Shown: positions 1 to 8,381, numbered from the stretch's first letter. The stretch: 64,000 nt of DNA from Salinibacterium sp. TMP30 (GCF_038397785.1 NZ_CP151642.1:2621430-2685429); one strand, 5' to 3'. Numbers and translations: made by a program. Notes: a model not told the origin generated them from the sequence alone.

Positions 1-1840
1 TGTTGCTGTCACCGATGATCGCCCCGGATGCTCCGAATCCGACTCCAGCGTTGGCGGTCGAGTTGTCGCGGCCGACACTGTCTACCGCAGTGCTGCCGCT
101 TGGGTCTCCGAGCCTCCAGTAGCTAGTGGGCTGGTCGTTCATCACCGCACTTGCATAGTCGCTGAGTTGTCCGGTGGCGCCAGCGGTATACGACACGGTG
201 GTTCCCCAGCCGTTGTTGCCGTAAGGATCAATGGCACGGAGTCGGTACGTGTAGGTCTGCCCTGGCGTCAAACCGGTGTCAATGTAGGTCATTGTCGGGC
301 GGTCGTAGAACCGTGCATCCTGCGTCGTCACGTAGATGGGCGACGCGCTCTTGCCGTCGCGGATGAGGTGGTACGTGAGGTTCTCGTTGTCACGATCCCA
401 GTCGGCGATCCAGCTGAGCGCGATCGTTCCGGGGGCGGGAGACGTCATCGTGGGTACGAGGTCGTTACCGGTTAGTCGCGGGCCGTCAAGGTTAGGAGCG
501 ATCGACGGCACCGCAAATCGCAGTAGGCCCTGTTGTGATTTGCCGTTGACTCTCGTGAATTCTCCGCCGTAGACCGTGTACTGGGCGTTGGCGCTGACAT
601 CCCATGGCCCTTGGTACTGGCCGGTGAAGGTTCCGAGGTTGATGTCGGGGAAGAAGTTGAGCATTGATGGGCTCGCGTTGCCTGACCAGTTCGGGTAGCC
701 GTAGGGGTCGCGGGAGATGGTGCCTGTTGCGTCCTTGCTGAAAGCGATACCGCGGCTAAATGTCCAGGGATCGGTTTGCGGGAAGGCGTCGATGTTGCCG
801 CAATAGTGCGAGTGGCCGGCGGCATAGATGGCGCCATTGGGGGCGGGGGAAACGGAGTAGGTGTCTCCGTGGCAGTCGTTGATCCAGACGATTTCGCCAT
901 TCGACCAGTTGGCCCGGAACGTGCCCTCTAGGTTTCCGCCGGAACCGAAGACATAGCCCGAGCCGTAGAAGCTGTCGGAGTCTGATGCCAAGGAGAAGAT
1001 TGCTGCATTGAGTCCAGCATTGCGAACAGAGTTGTTTACTGCGAACGGGGTGATGAGCGCTCCAGCAGTCGCATCAACCATCGCGAGGCCGTAGCCGGGG
1101 TTGCCTGAGCCGTTGACTGTGGTGAAGTCGCCACCGATCACGACTTTTGTTTCGTCAGGCGAAATGACGATGCCGAAAGCGCGGCCGCCCGCAAGCTCGG
1201 GCGCCCACGGAGTTACGGCACCATTGGAGGCGAGTGCGGCGGCACCGCCAAGCCGAGTGCTGCCGCTGACCGACGTGAAGGGGCCAGAGAAGTAGACGGC
1301 GGAGTTTGTCGCGACGACCGCGTAAACACGATAGTTCGCGCGCGCATCGAAAGCGCTATTGATGGCACCCGTGGCGGTATCAAACGCAACAATGCGGGAT
1401 TTGGAGGTGCCGTTGACGGTCGTAAAGTCGCCGACTGCGTACAGGCGTGTGCCATCCGGCGATGCCGAGATAGCTCGAACCTGCGAATCAAAGGTGGGGG
1501 CCCAGGGCAGCAGTGCCCCGGTGGTGAGGTTGTACGAGAGCATGTACGAGCGGTTGACTTCGTTGGTTCCGGCGGCGGCCCCAAAGGGGCGTGCCTTGGT
1601 GAAGTTTCCCGCAACGTAAACCGTGTTGCCCACGATGGTCTGATCCCAGACGACCCCATTGATCTGAGGGGTGGGAAGTACGTCTGTCGAGACTGTGGAT
1701 GGCATGGGCGGGCTAGCCGCCGTGTCGGCGACAGCCGCGGTGGGCTGCATCCACGTGAGCAGGGTTGCGATTAATGTCATCGTTGCTGCGGCTGAAATCA
1801 GTCTCAGCGTTTTCGGTGGCATATGGCGGGGTGCGCGCAT
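1..1840 (-). CDS. Secreted beta-propeller / FnIII / LamG protein (partial)
   Basis: The frame is open from an ATG at 1840 to the window edge (613 codons, no stop), so the C-terminus is missing. Residues 1-37 look like a signal peptide with cleavage near AVA-DT. The next ~400 residues hold at least five copies of a propeller-like unit centred on xGxFTxVNG (VGDFTTVNG, GGDFTTVNG, GGEFTRVNG and weaker copies). A fibronectin type III-like domain follows at about 450-555, then the start of a LamG/ConA-like jellyroll (SYWRLGDPSGSTAVDSVG, about 573-590). Such architectures are typical of exported carbohydrate- or surface-binding proteins; the ligand is unknown. An AAAAGG-type ribosome site precedes the ATG; a second in-frame ATG lies six codons on. 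Upstream are two G-tract palindromes (1905-1938). It probably belongs with the glycan genes to its right. Confidence 0.8.
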   Translation of the reverse strand, partial: MRAPRHMPPKTLRLISAAATMTLIATLLTWMQPTAAVADTAASPPMPSTVSTDVLPTPQINGVVWDQTIVGNTVYVAGNFTKARPFGAAAGTNEVNRSYMLSYNLTTGALLPWAPTFDSQVRAISASPDGTRLYAVGDFTTVNGTSKSRIVAFDTATGAINSAFDARANYRVYAVVATNSAVYFSGPFTSVSGSTRLGGAAALASNGAVTPWAPELAGGRAFGIVISPDETKVVIGGDFTTVNGSGNPGYGLAMVDATAGALITPFAVNNSVRNAGLNAAIFSLASDSDSFYGSGYVFGSGGNLEGTFRANWSNGEIVWINDCHGDTYSVSPAPNGAIYAAGHSHYCGNIDAFPQTDPWTFSRGIAFSKDATGTISRDPYGYPNWSGNASPSMLNFFPDINLGTFTGQYQGPWDVSANAQYTVYGGEFTRVNGKSQQGLLRFAVPSIAPNLDGPRLTGNDLVPTMTSPAPGTIALSWIADWDRDNENLTYHLIRDGKSASPIYVTTQDARFYDRPTMTYIDTGLTPGQTYTYRLRAIDPYGNNGWGTTVSYTAGATGQLSDYASAVMNDQPTSYWRLGDPSGSTAVDSVGRDNSTANAGVGFGASGAIIGDSN

Positions 1841-1904
1841 TTTGTGCCTTTTCGGGGTGTCGTGGGTATTTCGGGGTTCCACTGGTGCCACACTATATTC
1901 CCTA

Positions 1905-1938
1905 TACCCCATTTTGGGTGCCCCCCAAAAGGGGGGTA
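1905..1938. promoter_or_regulatory. G-tract palindromes upstream of the LamG gene
   Basis: Two adjacent palindromes lie in the 131-bp gap: TACCCC-ATTTT-GGGTG (1905-1920) and CCCCCC-AAAA-GGGGGGTA (1921-1938). The second has perfect 6-bp arms. Similar elements recur at 2720-2735, 10159-10174 and 10210-10229, only within this surface-glycan region. They look like operators for a shared regulator. CsoR-type G-tract operators resemble them, but no CsoR gene is in the window, so the regulator is unknown. Confidence 0.5.
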
Positions 1939-1971
1939 GAATTGGTGAACCACCTACGCCGGGCTGACGAG

Positions 1972-2655
1972 CTATCTAGCCATCAATTCCGCGACATCAC
2001 CTTGGAACACCAGCGGAACAACGTCCACCGAGTAATCGACCATGATCGTGACGTTGCCACGTTGATCCTCTGGAACTGTAAATATATAAAATCCATCAAT
2101 TGCTTTATTGGGTGCGATCGACGCGGGAAGTGGTCTACCACCGGGCTCACGCAGCTCCTGGGCGGGCGTGCGATCGGGCCCAAAGTAGCAACTGACAATA
2201 GCCGTACGAAGTGATGTTTCACTTGACGTCGAGTTGGTGATCGTAACGGTGACACGTAACGACGGCCCGGCCACTTCTCCCGGTCCCTGCGCAATCCCAT
2301 CGACGGCTTCGACCGCGGCGATCTGTGCAGTGAGGCCAGCCGTGATGATTCCGGGCTGCTCGATATCGATCGGAGTCACATCGGGCACCACGGGGCCATC
2401 AGTTGGCGGCTGCCCCGATGGCGCAGCGGAAGGGGACCCAGCGCCCCCACCCGGCGTCGAGGGCGAGCTGGTGGGCGACGCAAGCAAACCCGACGTTGGC
2501 GCAAACTGGGTGAAGGCAACAACCCCGAGACCGAGAGCGATCACTGCCACAATTCCGATAGCCACAATCCGCCCCGAGCGCGTACTCAGCCATGACGCGG
2601 CAGGCTGCTGGGTGGGGGCTCCTCCGCCACCAGCGGGGGTCTTCGCATTTGTCAT
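1972..2655 (-). CDS. Membrane-anchored protein with extracellular beta-sandwich-like domain
   Basis: 227 residues. A short Gly/Pro-rich cytoplasmic head is followed by one membrane span (about 28-50, GRIVAIGIVAVIALGLGVV), a Pro/Ser/Gly-rich linker (about 60-95) and a C-terminal domain of about 125 residues. The pattern LRVTVTITNSTSSETSLRT resembles DUF4352/telokin-like extracellular domains. No catalytic motif is visible. The ATG at 2655 is chosen because GGAG lies 5 nt upstream; the frame is open further upstream but would run into the glycosyltransferase. It is divergent from that gene, sharing the intergenic G-tract palindrome at 2720-2735. Given the neighbourhood, a role in surface polymer or secreted-protein attachment is inferred, not shown. 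Confidence 0.65.
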   Translation of the reverse strand: MTNAKTPAGGGGAPTQQPAASWLSTRSGRIVAIGIVAVIALGLGVVAFTQFAPTSGLLASPTSSPSTPGGGAGSPSAAPSGQPPTDGPVVPDVTPIDIEQPGIITAGLTAQIAAVEAVDGIAQGPGEVAGPSLRVTVTITNSTSSETSLRTAIVSCYFGPDRTPAQELREPGGRPLPASIAPNKAIDGFYIFTVPEDQRGNVTIMVDYSVDVVPLVFQGDVAELMAR

Positions 2656-2719
2656 TGCGGCTCCGTGGCATTGGGAGTGTTCGGGGTTGGACGATACACC
2701 CCGGGTGGCACGAGTGTAA

Positions 2720-2735
2720 CCCCCCACTTCTGGGG
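2720..2735. promoter_or_regulatory. G-tract palindrome in divergent promoter region
   Basis: CCCCCC-ACTTCT-GGGG lies between two divergent genes (starts 2655 minus, 2829 plus). A further half-site GGGGGGT is at 2782-2788. It has the same design as the palindromes at 1905-1938 and 10159-10229. The position suits an operator acting on one or both divergent promoters. No -10/-35 elements are obvious. Confidence 0.4.
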
Positions 2736-2828
2736 AGAAACTGCGTTTATCGCGGGGCGTACACTTTCGAGTCCAGACAGTGGGGGGTCTGTTCGAAATT
2801 CTTGAGGCACTGCCAGGAGGATGGACAG

Positions 2829-4067
2829 TTGAAAAACCGCATTTCAGCAAACGCCCGTCTTCCGAACGCCCGCCAGCCAACTGTGCGCATCCTAGGCACT
2901 CATGGGGTTCCCGCCGCCTATGGTGGCTTCGAAACCGCGGCGGAAAATGTCGCTCTCTTTCTTCGCGACCGGGGGTGGCGCACCATCGTCTACTGTCAGG
3001 TTCCGGGAACCGGGCCAGCGACAACAGATGTGTGGAATGGCATCGAGCGAGTCATGATCCCCCAACCTCGTGACGGCTGGTTGGGCACGGCAAGCTTCGA
3101 TCTTGCCTCGATCCGACACGCGTCACGACACCGGGATGTCTGCCTCACGTTTGGCTACAACACCGCCGTGTTCAACATCATCCAGCGACTCAAGCGCATC
3201 CCCAACATCATCAACATGGATGGAATCGAGTGGTCGCGAGCGCGGTGGGGCAAGGGCCGGCAAGCGATTCTTTGGGTCAACGAGCGCATCGCCTGCTGGG
3301 TAGGAAACAGTCTGATTGCCGATCATCCTGTGATCGAGCAGTATCTCGCGACCCGAGCGCGACGGTCGAAACTCATCACAATCACGTATGGCGCCCACGC
3401 CGTGGAGCAGGCTGACCCGCTCCCCGTGACGAGCAGGGGCCTGACGCCGGGGCACTATCTAACCCTCATCTGCCGCCCGATTCCCGAGAACTCCATCCTC
3501 GAGCTGGTGACCGCGTTCTCCCGAGAAGAACGCGGTCACCAGCTCGCGATCTTCGGCACGTATGACGACAGCGATCCCTACGCTCGTGCTGTGCGCGAAG
3601 CGGCGAGCGATGAAGTTGTCTTCGTCGGGCCGATCTACGAGCCACATGAGGTGGCGTCTCTTCGATTCCACAGTCTCGGTTATCTGCACGGTCACACGGT
3701 CGGCGGCACTAACCCATCACTCGTCGAAGCAATGGCGGCGGGCAATGCGGTGATTGCGCACGACAATGCCTACAACCGGTGGGTGGCGGGCGACGGCGCT
3801 CTCTACTTCAGCGATGTGGATGACGCTGCCGAACATATTTCGACTCTGCTAGGTTCGCCGCAACAGCGGCACGCACTCGCCGCCGCAAGCCGAAGTAGGC
3901 ACCTGACGGAGTTCACCTGGGAGCACGTTGCGGGGCAGTACGAAGATGTGCTGAAGCTTTACGTTGACGCGCCCCCTTTGGTGCCGCCGTTCGAAGATTC
4001 GGCACAACCATCTCAGCAACCCGCTGAGGTGCACGAGCGAGAAGAACCTCGGGAGAAGTCCGCATGA
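2829..4067 (+). CDS. Glycosyltransferase family 4-like (DUF1972 type)
   Basis: 412 residues. The N-terminus RILGTHGVPAAYGGFETAAE is characteristic of the DUF1972-containing GT-B enzymes that build exopolysaccharides and O-antigens (several are rhamnosyltransferases). The C-terminal donor domain has HGHTVGGTNPSLVEAMAAG, the usual nucleotide-sugar E-x7-E type region. The acidic, Gln-rich C-terminal tail is probably disordered. The start is TTG at 2829: a perfect AGGAGG sits at 2815-2820 with an 8-nt spacer, while the ATG at 2821 is out of frame and upstream in-frame starts lack a ribosome site. The stop overlaps the next start (ATGA at 4064). A 20-bp perfect inverted repeat lies inside the gene (3500-3546). 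The sugar donor cannot be read from sequence. Confidence 0.88.
   Translation: MKNRISANARLPNARQPTVRILGTHGVPAAYGGFETAAENVALFLRDRGWRTIVYCQVPGTGPATTDVWNGIERVMIPQPRDGWLGTASFDLASIRHASRHRDVCLTFGYNTAVFNIIQRLKRIPNIINMDGIEWSRARWGKGRQAILWVNERIACWVGNSLIADHPVIEQYLATRARRSKLITITYGAHAVEQADPLPVTSRGLTPGHYLTLICRPIPENSILELVTAFSREERGHQLAIFGTYDDSDPYARAVREAASDEVVFVGPIYEPHEVASLRFHSLGYLHGHTVGGTNPSLVEAMAAGNAVIAHDNAYNRWVAGDGALYFSDVDDAAEHISTLLGSPQQRHALAAASRSRHLTEFTWEHVAGQYEDVLKLYVDAPPLVPPFEDSAQPSQQPAEVHEREEPREKSA
3500..3546. repeat. 20-bp perfect inverted repeat inside the glycosyltransferase gene
   Basis: Left arm CGAGCTGGTGACCGCGTTCT at 3500-3519, 7-nt loop CCCGAGA, right arm 3527-3546 exactly complementary. It is wholly coding (around ELVTAFSREERGHQL). 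A perfect 20-bp stem inside a reading frame is unexpected and would form a very stable mRNA hairpin. There is no U-tract, so a simple intrinsic terminator is unlikely. Confidence 0.85.
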
Positions 4068-5161
4068 TTCGTGTCGGTGTGGTCGGTTTAGGAAAAATGG
4101 GGCTATCCCACCTCTCAATGATTCGGGCACATCCCGAGGTGTCCGTTGATGGTGTGGTGGATTCGGCTGGCTACATTCTTGGCGTTCTTTCGAAGTACAC
4201 AGGACTGAAAACTTTCACCGATTTCGACAAGATGCTGCAGACTGTCGAGCTGGATGCGGTATTAATTGCGACCCCCACCCGCTTTCATGCGGCAATGGTG
4301 CGCACGGCGCTCGAACACGGTCTCCACGTGTTTTGTGAGAAGCCGCTCACCCTTACTTCGACCGAGTCGTCAGAGCTAGCTGAGTTGGCTTCAGCGCGAG
4401 GGTTAGTTACTCAGGTCGGGTACCACAACCGTTTTGTTGGCACTTTCCGCGAAGCGAAGCGTCTGCTCGAGGCTGGAGCCATTGGCCGCGTCACTCATCT
4501 TCAGGCCGAATCGTATGGTCCTGTCGTGTTGAAAGCGAAGGGCTCGACGTGGCGCAGCAAGCGCACGGAGGGCGGAGGTTGCCTCTACGACTATGCCGCG
4601 CATCCACTCGACCTGGCGACCTGGTTTGTGGGTGACGCGACCGGAGTCGGGGGAACCATTCTGGGCAGCATCTTCTCGGAGAACACGGAAGACGAGGTCT
4701 ACAGCACGATCTACTTCGCCGACGGAGTGAGCGGCCAACTTTCGGTCAACTGGTCAGACGAGTCGTACCGAAAGATGACGACCCGTATGAGTATCTTTGG
4801 CACCCAAGGCAAGATAATTGCCGACCGGCAAGAGATTCAGGTGTACCTGAGGAGCACCGCGCCCGAAGCAGAAGGGTACCCGCAGGGCTGGAACATCAAA
4901 TCGACGACCGAGCTCACCGACGAGGTGTGGTTTTATCTGCGGGGCGAGGAGTACAGCGCCCAACTCGATCACTTTGTGCGACGCATCCACGATCCTTCCC
5001 TGCCCGCCACCAACGACTTCGCAAGCGCGGCGGTCACTGACCGGATCATCGAACTGCTCACTCAGGATGCGGCAGCAGGGCCAGCCATAACTGCCGCGTC
5101 GAGTGCTGCAGCAGCATCGACACCGACCCGCCGCCGCAGCCTCTTGGGGAGACGATCATGA
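4064..5161 (+). CDS. Gfo/Idh/MocA family NAD(P)-dependent dehydrogenase
   Basis: 365 residues. The N-terminal Rossmann fold has VGVVGLGKMG (residues 4-13), and the family EKP motif is at 92-94 (FCEKPLTLT). A C-terminal Gfo/Idh-type beta-sheet domain follows. Members oxidise or reduce sugar nucleotides, inositols or amino-sugars. The last ~25 residues are an Ala/Ser/Thr/Arg-rich tail. It overlaps by ATGA with the glycosyltransferase upstream and by ATGA with the next gene, so the three are translationally coupled. The substrate is unknown; the context suggests making or trimming a sugar or cyclitol for the surface polymer. Confidence 0.87.
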   Translation: MIRVGVVGLGKMGLSHLSMIRAHPEVSVDGVVDSAGYILGVLSKYTGLKTFTDFDKMLQTVELDAVLIATPTRFHAAMVRTALEHGLHVFCEKPLTLTSTESSELAELASARGLVTQVGYHNRFVGTFREAKRLLEAGAIGRVTHLQAESYGPVVLKAKGSTWRSKRTEGGGCLYDYAAHPLDLATWFVGDATGVGGTILGSIFSENTEDEVYSTIYFADGVSGQLSVNWSDESYRKMTTRMSIFGTQGKIIADRQEIQVYLRSTAPEAEGYPQGWNIKSTTELTDEVWFYLRGEEYSAQLDHFVRRIHDPSLPATNDFASAAVTDRIIELLTQDAAAGPAITAASSAAAASTPTRRRSLLGRRS

Positions 5162-6069
5162 GCACCACAACAGACCACACTTCGGCAGCTCCGTCAGCAC
5201 CGGCCAAGCTCGACCGCCTTCTCTTCGGCGACAACCAGTTCTTTGGCATTAACCACCGCTCTGAGGAGAAAGCCCGCGAGCAGGCGATGCGCTTTCACGA
5301 CCTCGACGCGATCATGGCTGTTATTGACGATGCGTATGACAGCGGCATCCGCACCCTCATGTGCACCACCCACGACCGCATCTCCGAAGTCGTTGACCGG
5401 ATGCGTGCCGAGCCTAAGCGCTACGAGGGGTTTTCGTTCTTCCCCTGCATGCCCTACGCCCACAAGTATGCGGATGCCGTGACCGAGAGCGGCATCCTAG
5501 GAGCGCTGGGTAAGTTCCTGCCCGATGAGGGCCTGCTCAACGCGATGATGCGCGGGGGGCGCTCGCTGGCCAAGAAAGACATCGAAGGCATAATCACTTT
5601 GCTTGTGGATGCCGAGATGGCCGGGTTCACTGGCGTGCACACTCCAGTGATTTGGCTGCAAAACGTGGTCGTGGATCTGCTGCTCGGGCTCGGATTTACG
5701 GATGCTTTCGCAATCTTCGCTAACCATGTGCGGTCACGTTACAGCGCCGAACCTGGGTTCATCACAATGAACCTGCCGATGCTGCTCGACCATCTTGATC
5801 GTGCCGGCATCGAGAACCCACTGGTGTGCTCAAACATCAACAAGATCGGGTTCCGCATGTCTGGTGGCACCGAGGCGTATCAGGATGCACTCGCCAAGCG
5901 TCCTTTCCGGGCGGTCGCTATGTCGGTGTTCGCGTCGGGTGCTATTGCCCCCCGCGAAGCACTCGAGTGGATCTTTGCGCAGCCGGGGATCGAATCGATT
6001 GTGTTCGGGGCATCCAGCCGTGGGCACATCGAGAGCACCGTTGCGCTTGTGCGGGAGCTCGAGAACTAG
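5158..6069 (+). CDS. Aldo-keto-reductase-like TIM-barrel protein of unknown function
   Basis: 303 residues, soluble. The early motif LFGDNQFFGI and the C-terminal IFGASSRGHIESTVALVREL resemble the first strand and the last GASS segment of aldo-keto reductases. The classical AKR catalytic tetrad (Asp/Tyr/Lys/His spacing) is not recognisable. I do not recognise a characterised family. It is the third gene of an ATGA-coupled operon after a glycosyltransferase and a Gfo/Idh/MocA dehydrogenase, and converges on a CDP-alcohol phosphatidyltransferase 15 nt away. An isomerase, aldolase or reductase in polyol or cyclitol metabolism is inferred only. Confidence 0.7.
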   Translation: MSTTTDHTSAAPSAPAKLDRLLFGDNQFFGINHRSEEKAREQAMRFHDLDAIMAVIDDAYDSGIRTLMCTTHDRISEVVDRMRAEPKRYEGFSFFPCMPYAHKYADAVTESGILGALGKFLPDEGLLNAMMRGGRSLAKKDIEGIITLLVDAEMAGFTGVHTPVIWLQNVVVDLLLGLGFTDAFAIFANHVRSRYSAEPGFITMNLPMLLDHLDRAGIENPLVCSNINKIGFRMSGGTEAYQDALAKRPFRAVAMSVFASGAIAPREALEWIFAQPGIESIVFGASSRGHIESTVALVRELEN

Positions 6070-6084
6070 GGCTCGCTAGCGCCC

Positions 6085-6849
6085 TCAGGACGCGTCGATC
6101 ATGCGCAGTTCGCGCCACCACCGTGCGAGCACGGCGATGAGGATTACGGCGTTGGCGGCGAACAGCAACCCGTACACGATGACGAATCCGCTGAGCCAGC
6201 CAAACAGCACAAATGACAGGCAGAGCACCGCGTAGTCGGTGGGGATCGCCACGATTGTCTGCAGCCAGCCACCACCACCGCTCGGTTTGGCGTAGGCATG
6301 TCCGCGCTCAGATGACGCGATCCTGCGCAATTGGTCAGTAAGGATCATCGCGAAAAAGAACACCGATGACACCACAATGAAGCCGAGCGGAATCAGCAGC
6401 ACAGCATCCGGCAACTCATCACCGAAGCGGTACAACGAAATCAGGATCACGCCGTGAAAGATCACAATCTTGAAGGCGTCAACGACATGATCGAGCCACT
6501 CACCTGATTTGGTTCCGCCTCCGAGCAGTCGAGCGAGTTGCCCATCTGCAGAATCAAGGGCATACCCGAGCAGCAGTAAGAACGCGACGAGAATTCCGAG
6601 CCACCAACTGGGCAGAACTGTGGCTACTAGAACAAGCGCGACCAGCGTCGAAGCCGCGCTGACCATCGTGACCTGGTTCGGCGTTCGGCCCATCAGAAAC
6701 GCGGCCGCCGCGAGCAAACGTCCAAGACGGCGATTCACCCAGCGCGAGTACGGTGGCGCACCGCGCCCTGGTTTCTGTGCGGTTGCAAGCTGCCGGACTA
6801 TGGCACGGTATCCCAATGGTGCGGCTGGGCTTTCCCCTGTGGCGGTCAT
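6085..6849 (-). CDS. CDP-alcohol phosphatidyltransferase family membrane protein
   Basis: 254 residues with about six membrane spans. The full family signature D-x2-DG-x2-AR-x8-G-x3-D-x3-D is present (DSADGQLAR ... GEWLDHVVD), giving the metal-binding aspartates. The family moves a phosphoryl-alcohol from a CDP-activated donor onto an alcohol. The N-terminal ~45 residues (KPGRGAPPYSRWVNR) precede the first span, as in archaetidyl/phosphatidyl-inositol-phosphate synthase-like members. The acceptor is unknown. It stands next to glycan genes rather than phospholipid genes, so transfer of a phospho-polyol to a glycan or lipid carrier is plausible. It is divergent from the glycosyltransferase at 6924. 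Confidence 0.85.
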   Translation of the reverse strand: MTATGESPAAPLGYRAIVRQLATAQKPGRGAPPYSRWVNRRLGRLLAAAAFLMGRTPNQVTMVSAASTLVALVLVATVLPSWWLGILVAFLLLLGYALDSADGQLARLLGGGTKSGEWLDHVVDAFKIVIFHGVILISLYRFGDELPDAVLLIPLGFIVVSSVFFFAMILTDQLRRIASSERGHAYAKPSGGGGWLQTIVAIPTDYAVLCLSFVLFGWLSGFVIVYGLLFAANAVILIAVLARWWRELRMIDAS

Positions 6850-6923
6850 ATTCCACTGTAGCGGTATGCACTTCGCGAGGTCGAGGGATCGATTCCGGCC
6901 ACGAGCGCAGCGCCGGCGATACG

Positions 6924-8003
6924 ATGTGGGGCATGCGCGTTCTCTTTGACGGCTTTTGGTGGGCGCGAGGCCCTGCGTCTAATCGCCAAGTGCTGCGCGA
7001 GTTCATCTGGGCGTGGGAGCGCGAATTTCCCCAGGATGAGCTCACCGTCGCCGTTCGCCGCGCATCCGCTGACATCGCTCGGTCAGAATTGCCCGACCGC
7101 GTCACCGTCGTCGGCACTCGGCTGAAACCTCACGGCATCAGCACAATCGTCGAGCTGCCTTTCATCGCCAGACGGATGCACGCCGATGTCACCATCACGC
7201 ACAATTTCACTCCGGCATTCGGGGCCTGCGCCGTCTTCATTCACGACTACATGTTTCTTACTTCGCCGGAGTGGTTCACGCTCAAGGAGCGTGCCTACTT
7301 CAGCCTGATGCCGTTGACAGCCCGGAGAGCCACCTGGGTGTTCACCTCGTCGCAGACTGAAGCCGACCGCATTAGTCGCCTAAGTCGCGGACGCACAGTT
7401 GTTCCGGTGGGGCTCGCTGTTGGGCGGGGCCTGGCGGATGCTGTTCCGCGCAAGCCAGCGGGGCTCGAGGCGCCGGATGCGACTGGCGGCGCCTTTTTGC
7501 TCTGCGTCGGCAGGCTCAACGCTCGCAAGAATCTGGCCACCACCATCGAGGCGGCACTCGCGTCTGGTCGAGCTACCGAAGATTCTCCGCTGGTGATTGT
7601 GGGAGAACCTCAGGGCAGAAGTGCCGACCTGCCAGCGGCCGTCGCCAAAGCTGTTGATCGCGGCATTGTGCGGTTTCTGGGATTCATTGACGATGACGAA
7701 CTCGCCTGGCTGTATGAGAACACTTCCCTGCTGTTGTTCCTCACCCGCGATGAGGGGTTCGGGCTTCCCGTTCTCGAGGCGCGACATTTCGGCGCGCCCG
7801 TTGTGGTGAGCGATATCCGGGTATTCCATGAGATCTTGGGAGCGAAGGCTAGGTTCGCTGATCCGGATGATGTGTCGGCTATCGCCGACGCCATCCGAAC
7901 TGCACCCACGCGGGAGTCGACCCCGTCGCCCGGTGATCTCGGCTATTCGTGGGAGGCAAGCGTGCGCTCAATGCGTGAGGCGATTTCTCGCCAACACTCG
8001 TAG
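6924..8003 (+). CDS. Glycosyltransferase (GT4-type)
   Basis: 359 residues, GT-B fold. The donor-site half has LCVGRLNARKNL and the E-x7-E region TRDEGFGLPVLEARHFGAPVV (about 265-285). The start is uncertain: ATG at 6924 or the in-frame ATG at 6933 (MRVLFDG), neither with a good ribosome site, so a leaderless message is possible. The reading frame extends upstream into the divergent phosphatidyltransferase, which I exclude. It probably adds a sugar to the lipid-linked repeat unit begun by the WbaP-like enzyme next door. The specific linkage cannot be read. Confidence 0.85.
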   Translation: MWGMRVLFDGFWWARGPASNRQVLREFIWAWEREFPQDELTVAVRRASADIARSELPDRVTVVGTRLKPHGISTIVELPFIARRMHADVTITHNFTPAFGACAVFIHDYMFLTSPEWFTLKERAYFSLMPLTARRATWVFTSSQTEADRISRLSRGRTVVPVGLAVGRGLADAVPRKPAGLEAPDATGGAFLLCVGRLNARKNLATTIEAALASGRATEDSPLVIVGEPQGRSADLPAAVAKAVDRGIVRFLGFIDDDELAWLYENTSLLLFLTRDEGFGLPVLEARHFGAPVVVSDIRVFHEILGAKARFADPDDVSAIADAIRTAPTRESTPSPGDLGYSWEASVRSMREAISRQHS

Positions 8004-8381
8004 CTCGCCGGCGGCCTTTTCCTCACACAGAACGACGGATTCCGGAGATAACCAGCTCAGAGGGTTAGCCCGCCGCTGATGGCGCAGTCCGCTTCGCAAA
8101 GCTGGGGGGACTTGGCGTCCGACACCAGCAAACGTAGATCGCAGGGCACCGCAGCCCCCCGAGATGGCTGCCGGTTCCATTACGACCCATCCGCTCAACG
8201 TGGCATCGTTCGCGTGCACAAAAGTTCCATCTCTCGTGGCACACATCAGCGACGGGTGTTTGCCCTCACATGCCTCCCGACGGCAACTGTGAGGGCGCCT
8301 GGGGGTTATTGGCGACCCGCAGGTGGTAGTTGTCTGGGCCGTTCATTGCGGCAGCACGAACGCTGGCGGGTGCGCGTTTCA
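8004..8381. other. Non-coding spacer between convergent genes
   Basis: 378 bp between the stops of a plus-strand and a minus-strand glycan gene. No convincing reading frame: the frames here have no recognisable protein features. The only clear structure is the hairpin at 8262-8296. Confidence 0.5.
8262..8296. terminator. Strong hairpin between convergent glycan genes
   Basis: GCCCTCACA (8262-8270) pairs perfectly with TGTGAGGGC (8288-8296). An inner TGCC/GGCA pair (8271-8274, 8282-8285) extends the stem across a 2-nt bulge, with loop TCCCGAC. It lies 86 nt beyond the stop of the minus-strand transferase and 259 nt beyond the plus-strand glycosyltransferase. No U-run follows on either strand, so it is a U-less terminator or an RNA 3'-end stabiliser rather than a classical intrinsic terminator. 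Confidence 0.5.

Noticed and set aside
2592..2828. Upstream extension of the DUF1972 glycosyltransferase frame
   Set aside because: It would overlap the divergent membrane-protein gene, and a perfect AGGAGG supports TTG 2829 instead.
6068..6085. AGGGC/GCCCT inverted repeat at the junction of two convergent genes
   Set aside because: Only a 5-bp stem with no T-run; too weak to call a terminator.
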